DNA from: Reyranella massiliensis 521
Lineage (GTDB): Bacteria; Pseudomonadota; Alphaproteobacteria; Reyranellales; Reyranellaceae
Length of the DNA: 40,851 nucleotides
Assembly (NCBI GenBank): GCA_945862125.1
Contig: CAMAYC010000037.1
Location: 1-40,851, forward strand
Direction: 5' to 3'
Shown here piece by piece: positions 27,201-33,709 of the stretch. A program made the position numbers and the translations under genes. The stretch's first letter is position 1; each line of letters opens with the position of its first letter. The notes beneath the pieces are model-generated. The model was given only the letters and a program-made list of their open reading frames with translations, was not told where the DNA came from and ran no database searches.

Positions 27201-28851
27201 CAGGGTGGCCATAGCGATGGATCGGTCCCGTGCCCTGCCCGTTGCCCTGCTGGCGGTAATGAAGTCGGGCCACGCCTACGTCCCGCTGGACATCCATCAG
27301 CCGCTGGAGAGGCTGAAGCAGATCGCGATCACGGCCCAGATCGACGGTATCATTTGCCATGACGATCGTATCCGGGCGATCGCCCCTTATGCCTTCGCCT
27401 TGCGGCTCGATCGGCTCGACCTCGACGAGCGCCTGGACGGCCATGCCCTGCCCCGCGTGTCGCCAGACGACACCGCCTACATCCTCTTCACGTCGGGCTC
27501 GACCGGAACGCCCAAGGGTGTTGAGGTCGGCCATCGGGCGCTGACCAACGTGATTTGCGACGTGGCGCGCCGCTGCGAAGTCACCGCGGCGGACGTCGTC
27601 ATCGCTTCGAGCGCCATCACCTTCGACGTTGCCGCGGCGGAGTTCTACACGCCGTTGATCGTCGGCGGTCGCCTGGTCATGAGCGAAGTCGAGGAGGTCA
27701 AGAGCGGGTTCGAGCTGGTGGCGCTGGCGCGGAAGGCAGGCGCCACGCTGATGCAGGCGACTCCGACCCTGTGGCGAATGCTCCTTGAGGCGGGCTTCTC
27801 GTCGCACCCGGCCCTCAAGATGATCACCGTCGGCGAAGCGATGCCGCGCGACCTTGCCGACCGGCTGCTCGCAGGCGGCGGACGCCTCTGGAATCTCTAC
27901 GGACCGACGGAGACCTCCCTTTATTCTTCTGGCCGCGAGTTGAAGGCCGGCGAGCCTGACGTCACCATCGGCAGGCCCTTGGCCAACACGCAGCTCTACG
28001 TTCTGGACGATCGCGACCGCATCGCCCTTCCCGGCGCCGCCGGCAACCTCTTCATCGGCGGCGACGGCCTGGCAAAGGGCTATTTCGATCGCAGCGACCT
28101 CACCGCGCAGTACTTCCGGTCGATCTCTCTCGCCAGCCGGCCGCCCAAGCGGCTTTACTGCACGGGCGATCTTGCCCGCCTGCTGCCGTCGGGTGAGTTC
28201 GAATTGCTCGGCCGCGTCGACCGCCAGGTGAAGCTTCGCGGCTTCAGGATCGAGCTGGAGGAGATCGAGAGCGTGTTGCGGCAAGTGCCCGGCGTGCGCG
28301 ACTGCGCCGTCCTGCTGCGTACCGATGTCGGCACTGAGCCCGTTCTTGTGGCCTATGTTGTCGCCACGAACGACACCAAGCCAGCGGCGTTCGCGGCCTA
28401 CCTTGCCAACCGGCTGCCGGACTACATGGTCCCGGCGCGCTGGGTCGGCTCCGATGCGCTACCCTTGACGCCCAACGGCAAGGTCGACCGCAACGCACTA
28501 CCGCCGCCCGCCCCCGCTGCAGTGGCACCAGCCGACAGTCGGCCGCGGACGCCAACTGAGACCAGGATCGCCGCCGTGTGGGCCAGCGTGATCGGCCTGC
28601 CGCATGTCGGCATCCACGATCCGCTTTTCGCCTTGGGCGCAGACTCGCTGCAGGTCTTCCGCATTGCCGCCCATCTTGAAAGAGAGGGTATCGCGGTCGG
28701 CGCACGCGAGCTGATGAAGAATCCCACCATTGCGATGCTCGCGGAGGGACTCGAAGGCAAACCCGCGGTGCCGCCCGATGTGTCCGCCACGAAAGCTCCC
28801 GCGCTTGCAGACTTTCGGCGTGGTGCACGAAGGCGTACCCTCACTCCGTGA
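21208..28851 (+). CDS. Hybrid PKS-NRPS: KS-AT-ACP-aminotransferase-C-A-PCP
   Basis: 2547 residues. KS (about 5-430): Cys183 in QSACSTSL, His319 in ECHGTATPLGDP, His359 in KANIGHLD. AT (530-830): Ser622 in GHSVGE, and HAFH 718-721 indicating malonyl-CoA. ACP: Ser939 in LGFDSLLLG. Class-III PLP aminotransferase (about 1050-1480): FCNTGSEAVMAAMRVAR, LVFDEIVTGFRVHQGG, Lys1318 in TYGKVVGGGMP. Condensation domain: intact HHIVCDG 1625-1631. Adenylation domain: ILFTSGSTGTPKG near 2091, Asp2140, pocket read D-V-A-Q-I-V-L-L-Y-K, which I cannot assign. PCP: Ser2480 in LGADSLQV. No KR, DH or ER is present, so the beta-keto group goes to the aminotransferase, as in the mycosubtilin/iturin MycA type. It would add one malonate, aminate C3, then join a second amino acid. 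Overlaps upstream (ATGA) and downstream (GTGA) indicate coupled translation. Confidence 0.95.
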   Translation: MSLPENAIAIIGVSGRFPGADDLDQFWANIRAGKTSISRFSDAELEDSFPPDIRNAANFVRARPILANVDQFDAEFFGMLPREAALTDPQHRLLLECAWSALEDAGYDPARFPGAIGVFAGCSMNTYLLNNVLGERLDADRFTSDYQVGSYDALLGALPDTLATRIAYKMNLRGPAMTVQSACSTSLLAVAEACQSLLLYQSDMALAGGASLTFPQKRGYQHLDGGMVSPDGVCRPFDDDAGGTVFGDGAAIVVLKRLADAVEDRDHIYAVIRGSAVNNDGSDKVGFTAPSVRGQASVIASALAAADVDAASIGYVECHGTATPLGDPIEFAGLVRGFGSGRVDRPYCALGSAKANIGHLDVAAGATGLIKATLALNHHEIPPLANFHKPNRHIDLAGTPFYFPTDPIAWPQGPSPRRAGVSSFGVGGTNVHVVLEEAPPATPARDATQRRYVLPLSARNDAALAAAAVSLAEHLARHPDIALEDVAYTLQVGRRAFDRRAAIACSSREEAVEALRSLSTPAPWPVGRAPLIFMFPGQGAQYPGMARDLYRDYASFRALMDEGIAIADPIVGAGLRAQLLDPEATGGDATLLTQPALFIFEYALARLWISWGLRPDAMVGHSVGEFVAACLAGVFSFEEGCRLIATRARIMQTMAPGAMLAVRLPEAELRAELGDALDLAAVNAPSLCVASGPREQIDALNDRLTKRGVACRLLAVSHAFHSRSLDPALADIERAAASVPLAPPQMTFASSVTGGWVEATQATDPKYWAWHGRAPVRFADALATVAQEGQPFLLEVGPGHTLSALSAQIVDRRRMRGVVASLADADTDGLSDALAALWRAGFTPDWTAITGTHGRRIPLPTYCFQRSRHWIERTGKRSIAQPPAVAASTLPGTSATSVSGLPISRIAALRSQIVEILTDLSGVSDIDPQASFLELGFDSLLLGQVARALEKKFQVRISFRQLLKELSSTSLLAAHLEATLPPEAVLPAATLMPGADPPSDEALSTLVQTAPAPEAADDADARVRVYRPTVGRSSTALTNAQRDYVESLVRRLNEHTPLSKAMTQRDRAVHADPRTAAGFRQDWKELVYPVVASRAKGAKLWDIDGNEYVDLVNGFGQTMFGHSPDFVTAAVIAQIHEGFPIGPQTVLAGEVAALVSEMTGNDRVTFCNTGSEAVMAAMRVARAVTGRKRVVVFSHDYHGQFDEVLVKAGGGAAHRALPIAPGIPPEAVANMTVLPYADAQSLAWIEANGHEIAAVLLEPVQSRHPALRPQAFLQKLRALTEASGSALVFDEIVTGFRVHQGGMQAVFGVKADLATYGKVVGGGMPIGVLAGTARFMDALDGGMWRYGDDSVPETAPTFFAGTFVRHPLALAAAKSVLLHLKAEGPTLQDRLAARTGRLVDTLNRELARRGLATRAEGYSSWFYINFSTEGALASLFWPQMRALGIHVQEGFPCFLTTAHSDADIAAIESAFVSALDALEAGGILEAVRPTGVLASAPLTEPQLEILVAAQMGDDASCAFNESISIALDGEIDPAVLTASLNAVVARHDALRGYVGRDDERMHFRLSLDLKLDPQDYSSERDPDAALAALVAADARAPFDLWAGPLVRATLVRLAPDRHVLLFTAHHIVCDGWSMNIILNDLAKHYRLARAGQPTLLPAAPSFLQYARAETTANGSQSGDLAYWTTLYEDLPVLMDLPTDRQRPASRSYAGATYSTRFDTGLHAALKQTGAAYGATLFTMLFTALQTVLGRLTNTADIVMAVPVAGQAIDDLPELVGHCVQMLPLRAPLAWNASFGTHVQVAAQRLLDGFDHPHCTYGTLVRALTLPRVANRLPLTEIQFNLERLRDDLDFGGTVAKVTPNAKAAVNFDIFVNVSESKAGLRIDCDYNTDLFDEQTISRWMMHYRRILEGICAAPETPLSALPVLSADQERFVLDVVNDSAAPYPSESSIQDLFKAQAAKTPDAIACIDGGGAMSYAELDARSTRLAQEILGVSIKRRGRVAIAMDRSRALPVALLAVMKSGHAYVPLDIHQPLERLKQIAITAQIDGIICHDDRIRAIAPYAFALRLDRLDLDERLDGHALPRVSPDDTAYILFTSGSTGTPKGVEVGHRALTNVICDVARRCEVTAADVVIASSAITFDVAAAEFYTPLIVGGRLVMSEVEEVKSGFELVALARKAGATLMQATPTLWRMLLEAGFSSHPALKMITVGEAMPRDLADRLLAGGGRLWNLYGPTETSLYSSGRELKAGEPDVTIGRPLANTQLYVLDDRDRIALPGAAGNLFIGGDGLAKGYFDRSDLTAQYFRSISLASRPPKRLYCTGDLARLLPSGEFELLGRVDRQVKLRGFRIELEEIESVLRQVPGVRDCAVLLRTDVGTEPVLVAYVVATNDTKPAAFAAYLANRLPDYMVPARWVGSDALPLTPNGKVDRNALPPPAPAAVAPADSRPRTPTETRIAAVWASVIGLPHVGIHDPLFALGADSLQVFRIAAHLEREGIAVGARELMKNPTIAMLAEGLEGKPAVPPDVSATKAPALADFRRGARRRTLTP

Positions 28852-31040
28852 CTATTGGAGACTTCGACCATCGGCAGGCCTCCCCCGACAGCGGCAGCTC
28901 GGGCTTGTTCCCGTGCACCCTTTTGCAGGAACGGCTCTGGGCACAACTCAGGACGGACGGGCCGGCAGGGCTGAATATCGCCATGCGCTGGCTGGTGAAG
29001 GGGAGCCTGTCGCAGACGGCCGTCGAAGGCGCGCTCCAGTTGCTCCTGCAACGGCACGAGATCCTGCGCACCGGCTTCTCCGAGGTCGACGGCAAGCTGG
29101 CCCAGGTTGTCCTGCGTGAATGCCCGCTCAAGCTCCGCGACATCGACCTGTCATTCCTCTCGGCCGACGAAAGTGCGGCGCGCGCCGAGGAGATCGCCAG
29201 AGCCGAAGCGCTGGAGCCGATCGATCCCGGTCAGGCGCCGCTCATGCGCACGACCCTGCTGCACCTTGCCCCGGATCGTGCCGTCTTGCTCCTGACCTTC
29301 CATGCCATGGTGGCAGACGGCTGGTCGACGGGCCTGATCGCCCGCGAGTTCCGGGCCGCCGCCAACGCAATCGGTTCTGGCACCGCACCCGACACGTCCG
29401 AGCCAGAGATCCAGTTCGTTGACTATGCTCTCTGGCAGAAGGAGTTGTTGGCAAGCGGCGCACTCGACGAGGCGCAGCGCTTCTGGCAGCGGCAGCTCCG
29501 CGACGCCGTGGGTACCGAGGTCCCGCCAGACCGCTTGCCGGCCGGCACCGAGAGCGCGCCAGGCCACATCGCGTCGCTCCTGCTGCCCGATGACTTGAGC
29601 CGGACGATCGAGGCCTTTGCACGCCGACAGAACGTCACGCTCTTCACGGTCGCCGTTGCCGGGCTTGCCCAGATGCTGCACCGCGTGACCGGCAACACGG
29701 ACATCGTGTTCGGGTCGCAGGTGGCCAACCGCGAAGAGCCGACCGCCGAGAATCTGGTCGGACCGACCGTCAATTCAATCACGCTTCGCCTCACGCTCGA
29801 CGACCATACCAGCCGGCCCGCTTTCGTGGCCGCCGTCGCGGACACCGTCCACGACGCTCTCAGGCATCAACAGCTGCCGTTCGAGATCGCCCGACAGTTC
29901 GCGCCCGCTCGCGACGGCAAGCCGCTGCATGCCATCAACCTCGTCGTCCATCGCTCCTATTCAGGCACGACGGAGTCCGAGGCCAGGGACCTGGCTCGCT
30001 TCAGCCTGGTCTCCCTGCCATCGTATTCCTCCGGAACCTCGTGGCCCCTCAACTTCTTCATGATCGGCCGCGACGAAGGTTGGCGCCTGTCCTGCGAGGC
30101 CGATGCCTCTCTATATGAGCCCGCAACCGTGCAGGGCCTCGTCGAGTCCTGGCGCCGCTGCCTCGAAGTGCTGGCAGCGACTGCCGATGTCGCTCCCGTC
30201 AGGGATGATCCTGAGCCGTTCCCCGAGGCAGCCCCCGGCTCGATCCCGGTTCGCGACCCGGCTCGCCATGTCGTCCGCTTCCACGAGGACGGCTCGCGGA
30301 CACCGGTGACTGTGCTCAACAATCGATCGGTCTATTTCCAGTTGGCGCGGATGCTGGGCGAAGAGCGGCCCTTTATCGACATCATGCTCTACCCCCAGGA
30401 TGGCCCCTTCGACTGGAGCGCACATACGTTCGAGGACTTCGGCGCCTACGCCGCGCGACTGATCCGCTGGGCGCAACCGCGCGGTCCTTACATCCTTGGC
30501 GGCCATTGCGTGTTCGGCGTGCTCGCGTTCGAGGCCGCACGGCAGCTGGAACAACTAGGCGAGAAGGTGGAGCTCGTGGCCCTCTTCGACAGCTGGGGGC
30601 CCGGTTATCGCGAGACCATGTCGAGTTGGGACCGCTTCCTGCGTCGCCAGCAGCTTCGTCTCCATCGCTACGGCCAGCGACTCAAGAAGTACCGGAACGG
30701 CGAAGCCACGCTGGATGATCTCGTGCGCAAGCCGATCCTCTTCCACACCGGCCTTCTCCCTCCGGAAACGGGCGGCCCGCAGCGGCAGGCACTCGCGGGC
30801 GAGTGGTTCGACGACTACCTGTATGAGGCGGTCAAACACTACCGGCCCAGCCCCTATGACGGCGACGTGATCCTGTTTCGCAGCAACGAGCCATTGCGCG
30901 GCCGGTTGTTCGACGAGCGGATGGGCTGGGGGCCGCTGGTGTCGGGCAACCTGGAAAAGGTCGACGTCGACAGCGGCCATTTCGACATGTTCCGCGAGCG
31001 GCCGGCCGGCGAGATCGCCGCCGTCCTGCGGACCCGGTGA
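28848..31040 (+). CDS. NRPS condensation-thioesterase protein with altered active sites
   Basis: 730 residues: a C domain (about 20-450), a short linker, and a type-I thioesterase (about 485-728), with no A or PCP of its own. In the C domain the HHxxxDG motif reads HAMVADG (152-158): the second, catalytic His is Ala153. Other C motifs remain (LLQERLWAQL, ILRTGFSEVDG, GSQVANREEPTAENLVG, LPFEIARQF). The thioesterase nucleophile elbow is LGGHCVFGVLAFEA with Cys554 where Ser is usual; Asp581 (VALFDSWG) lies 27 residues on, the same spacing as in surfactin TE, and His711 (DSGHFDMF) completes a triad. Cys-type TEs are known from obafluorin and sulfazecin synthetases, which form strained rings. GTG start overlaps the megasynthase stop. 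Confidence 0.9.
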   Translation: MTIGDFDHRQASPDSGSSGLFPCTLLQERLWAQLRTDGPAGLNIAMRWLVKGSLSQTAVEGALQLLLQRHEILRTGFSEVDGKLAQVVLRECPLKLRDIDLSFLSADESAARAEEIARAEALEPIDPGQAPLMRTTLLHLAPDRAVLLLTFHAMVADGWSTGLIAREFRAAANAIGSGTAPDTSEPEIQFVDYALWQKELLASGALDEAQRFWQRQLRDAVGTEVPPDRLPAGTESAPGHIASLLLPDDLSRTIEAFARRQNVTLFTVAVAGLAQMLHRVTGNTDIVFGSQVANREEPTAENLVGPTVNSITLRLTLDDHTSRPAFVAAVADTVHDALRHQQLPFEIARQFAPARDGKPLHAINLVVHRSYSGTTESEARDLARFSLVSLPSYSSGTSWPLNFFMIGRDEGWRLSCEADASLYEPATVQGLVESWRRCLEVLAATADVAPVRDDPEPFPEAAPGSIPVRDPARHVVRFHEDGSRTPVTVLNNRSVYFQLARMLGEERPFIDIMLYPQDGPFDWSAHTFEDFGAYAARLIRWAQPRGPYILGGHCVFGVLAFEAARQLEQLGEKVELVALFDSWGPGYRETMSSWDRFLRRQQLRLHRYGQRLKKYRNGEATLDDLVRKPILFHTGLLPPETGGPQRQALAGEWFDDYLYEAVKHYRPSPYDGDVILFRSNEPLRGRLFDERMGWGPLVSGNLEKVDVDSGHFDMFRERPAGEIAAVLRTR

Positions 31041-32080
31041 GCACCCTGCGCCTCCTTCTTCTCGCCGGCCTGACCGTGACACTCGTGTCAGTCGGGATCG
31101 GCTGGTTCGTGTTCGCGCCGCTGCGGCCAGCACCCAGCGGACCGAAGCCGGTCGGCCGGCTGGAGATCACGTTGAAGGGCGCTCGCGGCGAGGCCCTGCC
31201 GATCACGGTCTGGTACCCGATCGCAAGCCCGCTCGACGAACGCGCACCCGCTCCCCTGATCCTGTATTCGCCAGGCTGGGGCGGGACGCGTACGCAAAAC
31301 AGCGTCCAGACCCAAAACCTTGCCAGTCACGGCTTCGTCGTCGTGGGTTGCGACGACCTCGCGAGCGACCCCGCCGCCGATCCCGACCTTGGCATCGGCA
31401 TGGACCTGACGTCAGATGCCGCGACTGCTGCCACGCTGGAGCGGTTCGGCCGCCACGTCGTGGGCCAGGCCGGCCGCCTCCTCGACGTCCTCGACTCCCT
31501 CGAAGCAGGCCGGGTGCCGCTGCTTGCCGGCCGCGTCGACGTCCGCCGCGTCGGCGTGCTCGGCAATTCGATCGGCGGCGGCTCGGGACTGCAGGCTGCG
31601 CTGACGGACCCGCGCATCACCGCCGTCTTCAATCTCGACGGCGCGCTGGTCGGCCCACCTGCCGCCCGGATCGGAACCGAGGCCTACTTCCTGCTTTCGA
31701 GCATCGAGGCCTTTCCGACGCAGCAAGAGCTCGCCTCGCCTGATCCCTTCCTCCGGCGCTACTCGCAGATCAGCGCCATGGACATTCCCGGCAATACGCG
31801 CCGCATGGCGCGGCCAAGCAACTATTGGGTGCAGTTGCCCAAGGTCCAGCATATCGACCTCGCCGACGCCTTGTTCGCGCGGTCGAGGCGGACGATGTTT
31901 CGCACCAACGCCGAGCGACACGCCGTGAACGCGGCGATCCAGGCCTTCGAAGTCGCCTTCTTCAAGAGCGCTCTCGTGGACGAGCACGCGCCGTTGCTCG
32001 GCCTGATCGGTCGCAACGATCAGACCGTCCGCTGGATCAGCCCGACCTCGCCTCCAGGCACGGCCAGCGCCAAGCAATAG
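31037..32080 (+). CDS. Secreted/anchored PAF-acetylhydrolase-like alpha/beta hydrolase
   Basis: A 347-residue protein starting with GTG 31037 that overlaps the C-TE stop by four bases, hence part of the same operon. An N-terminal hydrophobic stretch (LRLLLLAGLTVTLVSVGIGWFVF) is a signal anchor. The core shows LILYSPGWGGTRTQN (oxyanion loop), the nucleophile Ser in VGVLGNSIGGGSGLQ, Asp in VFNLDGALVG and His in KVQHIDLADAL, the order seen in plasma-type PAF-acetylhydrolases. It could trim a leader or acyl group from the product after export, or hydrolyse it as self-protection (inference). Its last 61 bases are antisense to the end of the PPTase gene. Confidence 0.87.
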   Translation: MSTLRLLLLAGLTVTLVSVGIGWFVFAPLRPAPSGPKPVGRLEITLKGARGEALPITVWYPIASPLDERAPAPLILYSPGWGGTRTQNSVQTQNLASHGFVVVGCDDLASDPAADPDLGIGMDLTSDAATAATLERFGRHVVGQAGRLLDVLDSLEAGRVPLLAGRVDVRRVGVLGNSIGGGSGLQAALTDPRITAVFNLDGALVGPPAARIGTEAYFLLSSIEAFPTQQELASPDPFLRRYSQISAMDIPGNTRRMARPSNYWVQLPKVQHIDLADALFARSRRTMFRTNAERHAVNAAIQAFEVAFFKSALVDEHAPLLGLIGRNDQTVRWISPTSPPGTASAKQ

Positions 32081-32688
32081 CTCCCCGTCGTCTGATGCAG
32101 CCACCAGGCTTGCGGCGCCCCGCCCGGCGCCAGGACCATGGTCGGCGGCGATGGCGCAATCTGCACTTCGAACGTGTCGAGCGGGATCGACAGGCCCCTG
32201 CCGATCGCCTTCACAATGGCTTCCTTGAGGGTCCAGGTGCGGAAGAAGGCCAGAAGCTGCTCCTCCGTCGGCCTCACACCTTCGATCGCCGTCACTTCGT
32301 TCGGGTGGAAGTACCGCCGCGCCAGGTCGAGATGATCGAGCGGGCGGACGCGTTCGATGTCGATACCCATCTCATGTCGTTCGCTTACGGCGAGGACAGC
32401 CCGGTCGCCCGAGTGGCTGAGGCTGAAGTGCACGGACGGACGATCGGCAAGCCTCGGCTTGCCGAACGCGTTCTGAACGAAGACCAGCGCACCTGGATCG
32501 AGCCCCAGATGCCCGCCGAGAAGCGAGCGTAGGCGCGCGCGGCCGACCACGAAACGGTGTCGAAGGGCAGCGGTAACGAAGGCCCGGCCGCGCGCCTTCT
32601 CGTCGTCGGACAGCAGCGCCTCCGCGGCCTCGAACGACAGCGAGTCCGCCTCGAGGCTCCACGACCACACAACGACCTGATCGCCCAT
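32020..32688 (-). CDS. Sfp-type 4'-phosphopantetheinyl transferase
   Basis: A 222-residue PPTase that attaches phosphopantetheine to the Ser of carrier domains. Signature motifs: VHFSLSHSGDRAVLAVSE, MGIDIERVRPLDHLDLARRY (metal-binding Asp/Glu) and FFRTWTLKEAIVKAIGRGL. The Sfp/Gsp double-length form matches activation of PCP and ACP domains, so it very likely primes the carriers of the adjacent synthetases (two PCPs and one ACP with intact Ser). ATG 32688 lies four bases after the stop of the GST-like gene. It converges on the hydrolase gene, and the two 3' ends overlap by 61 bp. Confidence 0.93.
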   Translation of the reverse strand: MGDQVVVWSWSLEADSLSFEAAEALLSDDEKARGRAFVTAALRHRFVVGRARLRSLLGGHLGLDPGALVFVQNAFGKPRLADRPSVHFSLSHSGDRAVLAVSERHEMGIDIERVRPLDHLDLARRYFHPNEVTAIEGVRPTEEQLLAFFRTWTLKEAIVKAIGRGLSIPLDTFEVQIAPSPPTMVLAPGGAPQAWWLHQTTGSYCLALAVPGGEVGLIQRTV

Positions 32689-32692
32689 CGCG

Positions 32693-33709
32693 TCACGCAA
32701 GGGCGCGCAGGCACCCGGCTTCCTCGAGCACCGGATCGAGCCGCTGCCGGACCGACGCCGGCAAGGCGGCCAGGCGCTTGCGGAGCGCGTCGAAGCACTT
32801 GCCCTGGTAGCGAAAAGGCACCTGGGCAAACGGCTGGCCGAGCAGCTCGACCTCGAAGGTCTCTGCGCCTTCCTGCAGCGCGCGGGCATTGGCGGCAAGG
32901 AATGGCAGATAGGTTTCTCCCGCATGCTTCAGCAGCGCCGCGGTGCCTTGGGGCAACGGCGCCGCCGCGTCGATCCAGGTGCCCTCGACGCCTGACGCAT
33001 CGTCGAGCCGCATCAGCCAGCAGAAGACATCGGGCGCCCGGGTGCGCATCTCGGCAGCCGGCGTCGGGTCGACCGACAGAATCTGGAGCTGGCCATAGAA
33101 GCCGAAGTCGGCCAGCGACGGCCGCGAACCCAGGAGGAATGGCATCGTCCGCAGATGGCGATCGAGCGTGTCGAGCACGAAGCGGTAGCTCGCCTCGATG
33201 ACCGGGCGGTTCTGCTCGGTGCAGCCGACCATGGCCATGCGGCTGACCTGGCGGTCGTTGAAGGCCTGCATCTCGCGCCGCCGCTTGGTCTCTTCCATGA
33301 CCGGATCACGCGAGCTGACCACCCAGACCTGGGCGAAGTCGCGGTCGGCATCATAGTACCAGCGGTAATGGAACATCATCTTGGTGATCCATTCGTCGCC
33401 GAAGTCTTCCAGAAGATCGCTGAGATAGGCGAGGCCGGGGTCGTCTGGAATTACCGAGCGCTGGCCCGGATGCTCGCGTTCGAGCGCGTAGGCGAGCGGC
33501 GTCGAATCGTTCATCACCCGCCCGTCGGGGAAGCGCAGCACGGGGATGACCGGCGGGAGGCCCGCCGCGATGGCAGCCTCGCGCGGGTTCCCGGTGGCGT
33601 TCCACACGAACGGCAGCCGGCGGTAGCGCATCAGCGCCCGCATCTTCACCGAGTAGGGCGACGGGTTGAAACCGTGCAGTGCGTAGGTGCCGCTCACTTG
33701 TGCACTCAC
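32693..33709 (-). CDS. Glutathione S-transferase-like protein
   Basis: 338 residues. The N-terminal thioredoxin-like domain reads YALHGFNPSPYSVKMRALM, then VPVLRFPDGRVMNDSTPLAYALE, a GST glutathione-site pattern (Pro before the beta-3 strand, then the Asp-Ser pair). The C-terminal helical domain includes LDRHLRTMPFLLGSRPSLADFGFYGQL, the GST N-capping box. About 100 extra residues follow the usual GST length. GTG 33709 overlaps the acyl-CoA dehydrogenase stop (GTGA), so the gene is co-translated with it. Another in-frame GTG at 33697 is possible. The role is unknown; a function linked to the neighbouring biosynthetic genes is only suggested by the operon with the PPTase. Confidence 0.82.
   Translation of the reverse strand: MSAQVSGTYALHGFNPSPYSVKMRALMRYRRLPFVWNATGNPREAAIAAGLPPVIPVLRFPDGRVMNDSTPLAYALEREHPGQRSVIPDDPGLAYLSDLLEDFGDEWITKMMFHYRWYYDADRDFAQVWVVSSRDPVMEETKRRREMQAFNDRQVSRMAMVGCTEQNRPVIEASYRFVLDTLDRHLRTMPFLLGSRPSLADFGFYGQLQILSVDPTPAAEMRTRAPDVFCWLMRLDDASGVEGTWIDAAAPLPQGTAALLKHAGETYLPFLAANARALQEGAETFEVELLGQPFAQVPFRYQGKCFDALRKRLAALPASVRQRLDPVLEEAGCLRALA

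Noticed and set aside
26368..28284. 638-codon open frame on the minus strand
   Set aside because: Antisense to the C-A region of the megasynthase, with no recognisable domain.
28848..31040. Beta-lactam formation by the Cys thioesterase, by analogy to SulM
   Set aside because: The only beta-amine is expected two units upstream of the thioester carbon, so a four-membered lactam does not follow from the predicted chain; a different ring or hydrolysis is as likely.
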